A stretch of DNA of 19,655 bases from CAYLSV01 sp964386435 (GCA_964386435.1 CAYLSV010000063.1:1-19655); one strand, 5' to 3'. Shown: positions 1 to 6,607, numbered from the stretch's first letter. Numbers and translations are program-made. Notes: generated from the letters alone by a model not told the origin.

Positions 1-2
1 TC

Positions 3-122
3 GAGCTGAGGGCGCTGGGGGCCGAGGCGGCGGCAAAGTTCGTGTGCCGGCGGATCGAGGTGGGGCACCCGCTGCTGGGGGCACGGACCATCGCCCGCAC
101 GATATTTTCACGAAAGACTTGA
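3..122 (+). CDS. possible C-terminal tail of an upstream gene (partial)
   Basis: An open frame enters from the left edge and ends at a TGA at 120-122. It gives 39 residues beginning ELRALGAEAAAKF and ending ARTIFSRKT. The composition (Ala/Arg/Leu-rich with spaced hydrophobics) is compatible with a helical protein C-terminus, but no family is recognisable. Its stop overlaps the -35 element of the promoter proposed for the next gene, which would fit a gene boundary. Alternative frames across this stretch look like GC-rich noise. The call rests only on frame and context. Confidence 0.3.
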   Translation, partial: ELRALGAEAAAKFVCRRIEVGHPLLGARTIARTIFSRKT

Positions 123-139
123 CGAAACTTTCGCGAAAG
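105..139 (+). promoter_or_regulatory. paired palindromic operator-like sites
   Basis: CTTTCGCGAAAG at 128-139 is a perfect 12-base palindrome. A near copy, TTTTCACGAAAG, lies at 105-116, with centres 23 bases apart (about two helical turns). The perfect copy fills most of the spacer of the promoter at 119-147 and the other lies just upstream of the -35. This geometry suits a dimeric repressor binding cooperatively. The regulator is unknown. Confidence 0.4.
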
Positions 140-147
140 ATTATGCT
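119..147 (+). promoter_or_regulatory. sigma70-like promoter for the 237-710 gene
   Basis: TTGACG (119-124) and TATGCT (142-147) are separated by exactly 17 bases. The -35 matches the consensus at 5 of 6 positions and the -10 at 4 of 6. Transcription would begin near 154, leaving a leader of about 80 bases before the ATG at 237. The surrounding sequence is unusually AT-rich for this window. Confidence 0.5.
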
Positions 148-226
148 ACTGGCGTCGCGGCGTGGCCGTCGCGGCACGCCCGCCGGCAGGCGCCGCCGTC
201 GGGTACTCGCCAACCACCCCCTCCCA

Positions 227-231
227 AAGGA
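227..231 (+). promoter_or_regulatory. Shine-Dalgarno that sets the start at 237
   Basis: AAGGA ends five bases before ATG 237. The in-frame ATG at 162 has no comparable site, and starting there would place 25 Ala/Arg/Pro residues ahead of the LDSRKLLS motif. Confidence 0.6.
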
Positions 232-236
232 ACGCC

Positions 237-710
237 ATGAGCAACCACTTCGAAACCCTCGACTCCCGCAAGCTCCTCAGCACCACCACCGGCGGCGACG
301 TGCCGGTCGTTGACGACGGCAGCGCGATCACGATCGACATCGTGGGCGCCGCCGACAGCAACGCCGGCTCGGATGACACCGGCTTCGGGTTCGGCTTCAA
401 GCCGTTCGGCTTCAAGCCGTTTGGCGGCGTGGGCATCGACCCGTTCAGCCTGGTGAACGTGGACTTCGACTTCGGCGGCGGCCTGGATCTGAGCGACCTG
501 ACGCCGCTGATCCTCGACCCGATCGACACCGACAGCCTGTCGTTCAGCGGCGTCGGCGGCCTCAGCGGCAGCGTGTTCGCCGACTCGGGCAACAACAGCG
601 CCTCGGGCAGCTTCTCCGTCTTCGGCAGCGGCGGGTTCAGCGGCAGCATTGTCGCCACCGCCGGCCCCAACGGCAGCAGCGTCAGCGGCTCGCTATCGGC
701 TTGGGCGTAA
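237..710 (+). CDS. small Gly/Ser-rich protein with LEPR-XLL-like N-terminal motif
   Basis: A 157-residue protein. Residues 5-15 read FETLDSRKLLS, a variant of the LEPR-XLL motif found at the N-terminus of many planctomycete surface or secreted proteins. It has no classical hydrophobic signal peptide or membrane helix. After an acidic segment (residues 20-48, rich in Asp) come two tandem FGFKP units, then an Asp/Leu-rich stretch, then a low-complexity Gly/Ser/Phe C-terminal half with phased SGS and GSFS motifs. That pattern suggests a secreted, possibly beta-structured or filamentous protein. The family is known mainly from the N-terminal motif, and the body matches nothing I recognise. It has its own promoter and ribosome site. 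Its last 29 bases overlap the end of the convergent glycosyltransferase gene. Function unknown. Confidence 0.75.
   Translation: MSNHFETLDSRKLLSTTTGGDVPVVDDGSAITIDIVGAADSNAGSDDTGFGFGFKPFGFKPFGGVGIDPFSLVNVDFDFGGGLDLSDLTPLILDPIDTDSLSFSGVGGLSGSVFADSGNNSASGSFSVFGSGGFSGSIVATAGPNGSSVSGSLSAWA
390..419 (+). repeat. 15-bp perfect tandem duplication inside the LDSRKLLS gene
   Basis: TTCGGCTTCAAGCCG occurs at 390-404 and again at 405-419, encoding FGFKP twice. The preceding TTCGGG and the following TTTGGC look like degenerate partial units, so this is probably a recent in-frame expansion. Confidence 0.85.
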
Positions 711-2358
711 CGCCCTCGGGTCGCCGCGTCGCTGGAGCCCGATCACGTAAAACCGTCTCTGTCTCAACCGCGCCCGCCACGCTTGTCGTGGCGGGCGCTT
801 TGGGTTGTTGGGCGAGCAGGTTGCGGTACACCTGCCGGACGGCGGTGGCGGCGTCGCGCCAGCGCATCTGCCGGACCTCCAGCGCCCCCTCGCGGCGAAG
901 CGTGCCGGCCAGCGGCGGGCGGCGGAGGACGGCGATGATCTTGTTCGCCATCTCGTCGGTGTCCCAGAAATCGACCTTCAGCGCGTGCCGCAAAACTTCG
1001 GCAACGCCGCTGCTGCGGCTGACAATGGTCGGCACGTCGTGGCTCATCGCCTCCAGCGGCGCGATGCCGAACGGCTCGCTGACGCTCGGCATCACGTAGA
1101 CGTCGGCCTTCTTGAAGATGGCCTCCACGTCGCCGCCGCGTAGGAAGCCGGTAAACAGCACGCTGCCGCCGAGGCCGCGCTGGGCGACTTCTTCGACGGT
1201 GGCCCCCAGCTTGTCGCCGCCGCCGGCCATGACGAACTTCGCGTCAGGCATCACCGTCAGCACCTTGGCCGCGGCGCGGACGAAGTACTCCGGCCCTTTC
1301 TGGTCGGTGATGCGGCCGAGGAACAGCACGATTTTCTGCTGCTCCTGGATGCGGTAACTTTCCCAAGCGCTCGGCGGCGGGTCCTCGACGTCGATCGCGT
1401 TGTGGATGACCTCGACCTGACCGGAGTTGGCCCCGTATCGCTCGATCAGCACCCGCTTGGTCTGGTGGCTGACGGCCAGCACGCGGTCTGCACGGTGGAC
1501 GCCTTGCCGTTCGAGCTCGACGATGCGGGCGTCGGGCGAGTTGGGCGAGCGGTCGAATTCGGTCGAGTGCACGTGCAACACCAGCGGCTTCTGCGAAGCG
1601 GCGGCCACACGGGCGGCGGCGGGCACGGTGAGCCAATCGTGGGCGTGCACGACATCGAACCCGCTGGGCGTCTTGCGGTCGGCGAGGGCCTGGGCGTGGG
1701 CGGCGAACTGCTCGACGGCCTCGAACAAGTCGCCCGCGTACGAAGAAGGCACGGGCGCAGCCGGCGGCAACGGGGCGGGGCGGGTGAACTGCTGCGTCAC
1801 TGTGGCCGTTGCCGGCTTCAGCAGCTGCGGGGGCGGGCGGCGAATGGGCTGCCGTGGGGCTTCCTCGGCGAATCGCTCGCCCGGCCGGTCGTACGCCCCG
1901 AACGGCATCGGCTCGCCGACGGCCGAGAGCGTCACGCCCGGCAGCTCCGCCGGCTGTTCGCTGCGGACCGGCGTCTGGCCGATTTGCTCGACCTCGACCC
2001 GCTGCGTCACCGCCTCGATCGACGGCTGCGGCCCGCCCGTCGGCTGCACCTGCGGCTGCTCGGCCGGCGGGCGGGGCAGGACGAAAGTGACGTCGGTGCC
2101 GGCGTCGGAGAGGGCGCGGACCAGGCCGTAACACGCCGTGCCCAAACCGCCGGTGATGTGGGGCGGGAACTCCCAGCCGAGCATGAGCACGCGGGGTTCG
2201 TCGGCGTCGCGGGCGGCGGCTTTCGGGGCCGGCACCTCGGGCCGCTGGTCTGCGGCAGATTGACGCGCCTGGGCATCGAACGCCTCGTCGTCGAACGGGA
2301 CGCCGGGGTCGATCTGCTTGGGCAGATGCGTCGGGTTGGCCTGCGGTTTCGCGGTCAT
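682..2358 (-). CDS. GT-B glycosyltransferase, GT4/glycogen-synthase-like, with Pro-rich insertion
   Basis: A 558-residue retaining glycosyltransferase of the GT-B fold, which transfers a sugar from a nucleotide-sugar donor; the acceptor is not predictable. Residues 56-96 form the first Rossmann unit with GWEFPPHITGG (61-71), the glycogen-synthase-type acceptor-side loop. VVHAHDW (236-242) is the next conserved element. The donor domain begins at about 342, with GRITDQKG (348-355) and the EX7E motif in SEPFGIAPLEA (E428, E436). Residues 1-55 are a hydrophilic extension. Residues 97-205 are a Pro/Gln-rich low-complexity insertion in the N-terminal domain. The C-terminal 40 residues are also disordered-looking and overlap the convergent gene by 29 bases. 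The start is the ATG nearest the divergent promoter at 2409-2436. The family is clear, the substrate is not. Confidence 0.9.
   Translation of the reverse strand: MTAKPQANPTHLPKQIDPGVPFDDEAFDAQARQSAADQRPEVPAPKAAARDADEPRVLMLGWEFPPHITGGLGTACYGLVRALSDAGTDVTFVLPRPPAEQPQVQPTGGPQPSIEAVTQRVEVEQIGQTPVRSEQPAELPGVTLSAVGEPMPFGAYDRPGERFAEEAPRQPIRRPPPQLLKPATATVTQQFTRPAPLPPAAPVPSSYAGDLFEAVEQFAAHAQALADRKTPSGFDVVHAHDWLTVPAAARVAAASQKPLVLHVHSTEFDRSPNSPDARIVELERQGVHRADRVLAVSHQTKRVLIERYGANSGQVEVIHNAIDVEDPPPSAWESYRIQEQQKIVLFLGRITDQKGPEYFVRAAAKVLTVMPDAKFVMAGGGDKLGATVEEVAQRGLGGSVLFTGFLRGGDVEAIFKKADVYVMPSVSEPFGIAPLEAMSHDVPTIVSRSSGVAEVLRHALKVDFWDTDEMANKIIAVLRRPPLAGTLRREGALEVRQMRWRDAATAVRQVYRNLLAQQPKAPATTSVAGAVETETVLRDRAPATRRPEGVTPKPIASR
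771..797 (+). terminator. GC-rich hairpin, probable terminator of the 237-710 gene
   Basis: CGCCCGCCAC (771-780) and GTGGCGGGCG (788-797) form a perfect 10-bp stem with a 7-base loop, followed by CTTTGGGTTGTTGG. The hairpin lies within the 3' coding end of the opposing glycosyltransferase gene, where it encodes part of the disordered tail. The T content downstream is moderate, so termination strength is uncertain. Confidence 0.5.
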
Positions 2359-2408
2359 GTGAACGGGATGCGGCGTCGGGGCGGCGGGAACGGGAGCCGA
2401 CGGCCACC

Positions 2409-2436
2409 ACTAGATGCAATTGGCCGGCAATGTCAA
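2409..2436 (-). promoter_or_regulatory. promoter for the glycosyltransferase gene at 682-2358
   Basis: On the minus strand TTGACA (2436 down to 2431) is a perfect -35. TCTAGT (2414 down to 2409) matches the -10 consensus at 4 of 6 positions, with a 16-base spacer. It predicts a leader of roughly 44 bases before the ATG at 2358. This gene has no TANNNT element close to its start, consistent with using this promoter. Confidence 0.5.
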
Positions 2437-2452
2437 GCCGCCCGGTCGGCCG

Positions 2453-2458
2453 TAGGAT
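2453..2458 (+). promoter_or_regulatory. TANNNT element before recX (TAGGAT)
   Basis: TAGGAT ends five bases before GTG 2464. The same bases contain AGGA, which could instead act as a Shine-Dalgarno, so this instance is ambiguous. Confidence 0.35.
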
Positions 2459-2463
2459 GTTTG

Positions 2464-3102
2464 GTGCCGAAGGTCACGCGAATCGAGCCGCAGAAGCGGC
2501 GAAAGGCGCGGGTGAACGTGTTCCTCGACGAGCAGTTCGCCTTCGGCCTTTCCGAGGCCGTCCTCGCCCGCACCGGCTTGCGCGTGGGCGACGTGCTGAC
2601 GGCCGCCGATCGCGAGCACATCGAGCAGGGCGAGGTCCGGGCCGAGGTCTTTGGGCGGGCGACGCATTTGCTCGGCCTTCGGCCTCACGGTGAGAAGGAA
2701 TTGCGGACCAAGCTTGCCCGCGGCGACTACGGCCCGCCGGTGATCGACGCGGTGATCGAGGAACTCAAGCGGCTGGATTATCTGAACGACGCCGCCTTCG
2801 CCCGAGCCAAGGCCCGCGACGCGGCGCGCGTGAAACGTCATGGCAGCCGCCGGGCTGTGGCGGAACTGCGGCAGGTCGGCGTCGATGAAGCCACGGCCCA
2901 GGCGGCCGTGGGCGAGGTGTACGGCGACCATGATGACGTCGCCGTCGCCCGCAATCTGGTGGCCAAGCGTTTGCCCGGTTTGCAACGCCACGGCCGCGAC
3001 GTCGCCCGCCGCCGGCTGTATGGCATGCTCGCCCGCCGCGGCTTTGAGCCGGAGCAGATCAGCGAGGCGATTGACGCGGAGTGCGAGGGCGTGGAGTGGT
3101 GA
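2464..3102 (+). CDS. recX: RecX regulatory protein
   Basis: A 212-residue RecX-family protein, which binds RecA filaments and modulates recombinase and SOS co-protease activity in the cytoplasm. Residues 3-47 (VTRIEPQKRRKARVNVFLD onward) are the N-terminal extension seen in longer RecX proteins. The three-helix repeats follow from about 65. The first contains LGLRPHGEKELRTKL, the second spans LDYLNDAAFARAKARDAARVK and the following helix, and the third covers residues 155-205 ending RRGFEPEQISEAI. The GTG at 2464 is preferred because the extension starts there and AGGA (2454-2457) precedes it; TTG 2461 is in frame. No recA is adjacent in this window. The gene is divergent from the glycosyltransferase and convergent with the flavoprotein-like gene. 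Confidence 0.88.
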   Translation: MPKVTRIEPQKRRKARVNVFLDEQFAFGLSEAVLARTGLRVGDVLTAADREHIEQGEVRAEVFGRATHLLGLRPHGEKELRTKLARGDYGPPVIDAVIEELKRLDYLNDAAFARAKARDAARVKRHGSRRAVAELRQVGVDEATAQAAVGEVYGDHDDVAVARNLVAKRLPGLQRHGRDVARRRLYGMLARRGFEPEQISEAIDAECEGVEW

Positions 3103-3109
3103 TCGGTTC

Positions 3110-3136
3110 GATCTGCAGCACGTGGTGCTGCAGGTC
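3110..3136 (+). terminator. bidirectional hairpin between convergent genes
   Basis: CTGCAGCAC (3113-3121) and GTGCTGCAG (3125-3133) are perfect complements around a GTG loop. Three flanking pairs, one of them G-U, extend the stem to 12 bp. It fills the 41-base gap between the recX stop and the stop of the opposing gene, so it can serve both strands. There is no T tract, so it could be a Rho-independent-like block or a processing stem. Confidence 0.55.
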
Positions 3137-3143
3137 GGCTCCG

Positions 3144-4214
3144 TCACCGCACCAAACTTTCCCCCCGCAGCATCGCCTCGCCGAGGCGGCGGGCCATGTT
3201 GGGCTTCGTGAAGACCAGCGGCAGCAAAAACTCCAAATTCTGCTGCGGGCCGCGGAGGTACTCGCCCAGTGTGCTGCCCCAACTGCTGCGGAAGCTTTGC
3301 AGGGCGTCCTGAGCGTGATCGGCATCAAGGGCGGCGCGGGCGGCGTCGACGGCGTGCGTGGCGCTCCAGAGTGTCGGGTACAACTCCTCGCCGGTGACGG
3401 CGATGAAGCCGCCGAGGGGGCCGAGTTGAAGGGTGCGGTTGCGAACCGGGTCGTGGGCGAGCGCGCCGCCGGGGGCGAGATCAACTTGCGTCGGCTTGGT
3501 CCGCGGCTTGGCGAGTTTCAAGCGGACGAGCCAGTCGGTCAGCAGCGGGTCGGCCGCGTCGGCGTGGGCCCGGGGCACAAGCACCGACGCCACGGCCGGC
3601 CCGTCCAGCGGCCGCAGCAGACGCCCGGCGGCCATCACGCCGGAACCGCCCAAATCCAGGGCAACGTCCATCAGCGGGTCGCCGGCGGCCTCCACCTTCA
3701 CGGACCGGACCACGTGCGTCGGCGTCGGCGGGGCGAGATTCAGCAGCCGCATCGAGACTTCGTCCGGCAACGCCGCCGCCAGTGCAAGCGTCGCCCGGCG
3801 GCCGTCGGTCAGCGTCAGACCCGCGGCGTCGACCTCCGTCACGCCGACTTTCACCGCCTCGACGCCCGCCGCCTTCGCCGCTTCGCGAAGCTTGGCCGTG
3901 ACGCTGGTGCGGTTGACGGCGCGGCTTTGCATCACCTCGTCCCGCCACGCCGCCACTTGGCCGCCGTCGCCGTGGAAGCGGACGCCGGTGATGGCGCGGG
4001 CGTCGTCCAGCCGGTTCACATCGGCGTCCGGGTGCAGCTCGCCGGCGGCAGGGTTCACCAGCACCGCGTGGGGCCACGCCGGGTCGGCCTCGCCGGGCAC
4101 GACGGCGACGCGGCGAAGCTTGTGCTTCTTCTTCGTCGGCTTGGCCAGCAACAGCGCCGCCAGCCACGCGGCGGGGTGATCGCCGAAGATCAGCACGTCG
4201 AGGTCAACCTTCAT
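3144..4214 (-). CDS. degenerate FAD-dependent oxidoreductase-like protein
   Basis: A 356-residue protein with the outline of a flavoprotein monooxygenase or geranylgeranyl-reductase-like fold. Residues 4-23 (DLDVLIFGDHPAAWLAALLL) sit where the N-terminal Rossmann strand and GxGxxG loop should be, but the glycine pattern is replaced by GDHPAAW. QSRAVNRTSVTAKLREAAKAAG (96-117) resembles the segment leading to the second FAD-contact strand. GPLGGFIAVTGEELYPTLWSA (265-285) resembles the late FAD motif with its following helix. The C-terminal LLPLVFTKPNMARRLGEAML (330-349) is typical of the geranylgeranyl-reductase-type ending. FAD binding and activity are therefore doubtful. ATG 4214 is chosen because the 11-residue upstream extension adds nothing recognisable. 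Family assignment is by motif impression only. Confidence 0.6.
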   Translation of the reverse strand: MKVDLDVLIFGDHPAAWLAALLLAKPTKKKHKLRRVAVVPGEADPAWPHAVLVNPAAGELHPDADVNRLDDARAITGVRFHGDGGQVAAWRDEVMQSRAVNRTSVTAKLREAAKAAGVEAVKVGVTEVDAAGLTLTDGRRATLALAAALPDEVSMRLLNLAPPTPTHVVRSVKVEAAGDPLMDVALDLGGSGVMAAGRLLRPLDGPAVASVLVPRAHADAADPLLTDWLVRLKLAKPRTKPTQVDLAPGGALAHDPVRNRTLQLGPLGGFIAVTGEELYPTLWSATHAVDAARAALDADHAQDALQSFRSSWGSTLGEYLRGPQQNLEFLLPLVFTKPNMARRLGEAMLRGESLVR

Positions 4215-4220
4215 GGCGCG

Positions 4221-4226
4221 ACTGTA
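4221..4226 (-). promoter_or_regulatory. TANNNT element before the flavoprotein-like gene (TACAGT)
   Basis: TACAGT on the minus strand ends six bases before ATG 4214. No Shine-Dalgarno lies in the intervening CGCGCC, and no -35 match is visible. Confidence 0.4.
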
Positions 4227-4249
4227 GCGGGGCGGCCGATGCACCATTT

Positions 4250-4657
4250 ATGCAGCCGAAGGCTCAGCCGATCCGCCGGGCGTTGTCGATCCGCCAGCCG
4301 TGGGTCGAGCAGATTTTACGCGGCGTGAAAACGGCCGAACTGCGGACGCGGCCGACGAAGATCGTCGGCGAACGGTTCTACCTTTACGCCGCCCGCACGC
4401 CGGGCCCGGCGGCGGAGTTCGCCCGCATCGACGCCGACCCGGCCGATCTGCCCGTCGGCGTCCTCGTCGGCGTCGCCGCAATCACTGGTTGCCGCCAGCT
4501 GCCCGACGGCTCGTGGGCGTGGGATCTGCGGGACGTTCGCCGCCTCGCCCGACCGACGCGGCCCGACCGCCACCCGCAACCAAGTTGGTGGCAACCCTTT
4601 GATGAAGCCCGCGGCCTGCCCCTGGCCGAACGGCGCCGAAGCCCACGCGCGGCTTGA
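4250..4657 (+). CDS. ASCH-domain protein
   Basis: A 135-residue protein with an ASCH domain over residues 9-100. The first strand and helix read ALSIRQPWVEQILRG (11-25), followed directly by the diagnostic GxKxxExR motif as GVKTAELR (25-32). Further strands include RFYLYAAR and VLVGVAAITGC. WAWDLRDVRRLARP (89-102) is the usual closing strand and loop. ASCH folds resemble PUA and are thought to bind RNA or modified nucleosides; one characterised family member is an N4-acetylcytidine amidohydrolase. The specific substrate here cannot be read from sequence. The C-terminal 33 residues are basic and Pro-rich. It precedes a DUF1810 gene on the same strand and is divergent from the flavoprotein-like gene, 35 bases away. 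No Shine-Dalgarno or TANNNT precedes the start. Confidence 0.82.
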   Translation: MQPKAQPIRRALSIRQPWVEQILRGVKTAELRTRPTKIVGERFYLYAARTPGPAAEFARIDADPADLPVGVLVGVAAITGCRQLPDGSWAWDLRDVRRLARPTRPDRHPQPSWWQPFDEARGLPLAERRRSPRAA

Positions 4658-4696
4658 GTGACCTGCAACGGATCGCCAGGCTGGGTCGCGTCGGGA

Positions 4697-4702
4697 TACG
4701 GT
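4697..4702 (+). promoter_or_regulatory. TANNNT element before the DUF1810 gene (TACGGT)
   Basis: TACGGT ends five bases before GTG 4708, the start also favoured by family length. This supports GTG 4708 over TTG 4654. The same hexamer precedes the membrane protein gene at 6599. Confidence 0.42.
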
Positions 4703-4707
4703 GTCGC

Positions 4708-5124
4708 GTGCCCGACCTCGACCGCTTCCTCGACGCTCAAGCCGACACCTTCGCCACCGCGCTCGCGGAGCTGGAAGCCGGGGAGAAACAGTCGCACTGG
4801 ATGTGGTTCATCTTCCCGCAACTCCGCGGCCTCGGCCACAGCTCCACCGCCCGGTTCTACGGCATCGAAGATCGTGCAGAAGCCGCCGCTTATCTCGCCC
4901 ACCCGACCCTTGGCCCACGCCTCATCGCATGCTGCGAGGCTCTTCTCGCCCACCGCGACAAGTCCGCCCACGACATTTTCGGCAGCCCCGACGACTTGAA
5001 GCTCTGCTCCTGCGTCACGCTGTTTCGAGCGGTCGCCGACGATGCCGCGCCTTTTGCGGACGTTCTCGAGCATTTCCACAACGGCCAGCCTGACGAGCGG
5101 ACGCTTGAACTGCTCGGAGCCTGA
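4708..5124 (+). CDS. DUF1810 family protein
   Basis: A 138-residue protein from GTG 4708. It opens with PDLDRFLDAQADTFATAL and continues EAGEKQSHWMWFIFPQLRGL, the hallmark of DUF1810 (residues about 24-43). YLAHPTLGPRL and a conserved Cys-containing segment, SPDDLKLCSCVTLF, follow. Family proteins are small cytoplasmic helical proteins of unknown biochemical function. TTG 4654 would overlap the ASCH stop by four bases and add 18 residues that do not resemble the family N-terminus. It is placed directly after the ASCH gene, so co-expression is plausible. The end lies five bases from the stop of the convergent membrane protein gene. Confidence 0.82.
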   Translation: MPDLDRFLDAQADTFATALAELEAGEKQSHWMWFIFPQLRGLGHSSTARFYGIEDRAEAAAYLAHPTLGPRLIACCEALLAHRDKSAHDIFGSPDDLKLCSCVTLFRAVADDAAPFADVLEHFHNGQPDERTLELLGA

Positions 5125-5129
5125 GCACC

Positions 5130-6599
5130 TCAACGCGTCAGCCGCGGGACCACAAGGGCCTGCACCACCAGCTCCTCTGCCACCACGCCCACCACCGACT
5201 CGCCGGGTGACAATGTTGCCGTCTCGCCCGGCAGTAGCTCTTCATCCAGCGGCAGCACCCGGCCGCGTTGGTGGAGTTCGATCAGCTGGATGCGTTTTCC
5301 CGACCGGTTCGTCACCGTCAGCCGCAGATCGCTGCCTTGCAGTTGCAGCAACGGCTCGGCAGGGGCGGCGGTGGCAAGGAGCGTGCCGGCCTCAGCGGGG
5401 CGGGTGCCGGTGGCGGTGAGGCGGAGGGTGGCGTCGCCGCTAATCGGCGTGGCCGACCAGAGGCCGGGGGCGTCGACGGGCTCGGTGGTGAGCGTGAACC
5501 GGCGGGCGGCGTCGCCGCGTTCGATTTGCGCATGAACCGTCTGGCCGGTCGGGGCGGGGCGGGCGCGTTCGCCCAAAGACAAACCGCCGGCGAGGGCAGC
5601 GAGGCCGGCGGTGGCCCACACGCCCAGGTTCAGCGGCCGCCGTTTGAGGCACAGCAGCAGCACGACATCGCCCAGCGCAACAACCAGACCGCCGATGAAC
5701 AGCAGGCCCAGCCACGACCGCCGCGTCACCTCAGCCACCGCCGGCGGCTCGGGCCACCGCGGCGCCACAACCGGCAACCGTTCGATGAGACCGAGCCAGT
5801 ACGCCGCATCGGCCGGCGGTTCCTCAGCCAGCACGGCAACCGCCCCCAGCCCGACCGTCGCCACCGCCTCGTCGATCGGCTTGCCGCCAACCAGCACCTG
5901 CCGGATGCCGCTCGGCTGCACCTCGCCGATCACGGCGGGCAGCAGCGGCACGAGGCTGCCGCGGGGGTCGGGCGCGTCAACGCCCACGATCAGCACCAGC
6001 CGTCCGCCGCCGCGGACCCACGCCGCCAGGGCCGCCTGCCGCTTACGGCCGAGTGTCGCCGTGGCCGGGCGGTCAAGCACGAGCAAATCAAGCGCGTCAA
6101 ACCCCGCCGCCTCCGTCGGCAACGCATCCGGCCCGACAAACCCGACCGCGAGCCCCAAATCCTCCTGCCGCGCATCCTCCGCCGACGCCGCCAGCGGCTC
6201 CAGCGGGTTGCCCTGACCCGAGACGCCGATCAGCACCCGCTCCCCCAACACCGGCTCGGCCAGCACTTCATCCTCAAACTCGATCGTCCGCCCCGTCGCG
6301 TCCTCCGCCAGCCGCAGCGTCAAATCGTCAAGCCGCGCCACCGGCCGCATCAGCAGCGCGACGTCCATCGGCTCCTCATTCAGCACCTGCCGCGCCTCGA
6401 TCACCTGCCCAAACGCCCCCTCACCCGGCACATACAACTTCGCCGTCACCCCCATCGGCCTCGACTCCGCCGGCAGCGTCGCCCGCACCTCCACCCACCG
6501 CCCCGGCTTGTAAAACCCGCCCCAACCCACCTCCAACGCCACCGCCGGCGTGGTCGAAAAAAGGACGAGCAGGCAAACCATCAGCCGGTGGATGGGCAT
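5130..6599 (-). CDS. exported membrane-anchored protein with GATase-like domain
   Basis: A 489-residue protein. Residues 1-21 form a signal peptide (hydrophobic MVCLLVLFSTTPAVA, cleavage after AVA). The N-terminal 22-115 looks like a beta-rich extracytoplasmic domain beginning VGWGGFYKPGRWVEV. Residues 120-256 have alternating strands with FDALDLLVLDRPA and RKRQAALAAWVRGGGRLVLIVG, the pattern of a class-I glutamine-amidotransferase-like flavodoxin fold without an evident catalytic Cys. Two membrane helices follow at about 296-318 and 324-343. The C-terminal 350-489 is a second beta-rich domain. Planctomycetes carry many such large membrane proteins, often near BatA/VWA-type genes; none is visible here. 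The function is unknown. It is divergent from the glycosyltransferase at 6625, with start regions almost touching. Confidence 0.72.
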   Translation of the reverse strand: MPIHRLMVCLLVLFSTTPAVALEVGWGGFYKPGRWVEVRATLPAESRPMGVTAKLYVPGEGAFGQVIEARQVLNEEPMDVALLMRPVARLDDLTLRLAEDATGRTIEFEDEVLAEPVLGERVLIGVSGQGNPLEPLAASAEDARQEDLGLAVGFVGPDALPTEAAGFDALDLLVLDRPATATLGRKRQAALAAWVRGGGRLVLIVGVDAPDPRGSLVPLLPAVIGEVQPSGIRQVLVGGKPIDEAVATVGLGAVAVLAEEPPADAAYWLGLIERLPVVAPRWPEPPAVAEVTRRSWLGLLFIGGLVVALGDVVLLLCLKRRPLNLGVWATAGLAALAGGLSLGERARPAPTGQTVHAQIERGDAARRFTLTTEPVDAPGLWSATPISGDATLRLTATGTRPAEAGTLLATAAPAEPLLQLQGSDLRLTVTNRSGKRIQLIELHQRGRVLPLDEELLPGETATLSPGESVVGVVAEELVVQALVVPRLTR

Positions 6600-6607
6600 C
6601 GCGGATC

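Noticed and set aside
1402..2463. Long plus-strand open frame running into recX (566 codons in total)
   Set aside because: The part upstream of 2464 is antisense to a clearly conserved glycosyltransferase and has Arg/Gly/Leu-rich noise composition; only the RecX part is real.
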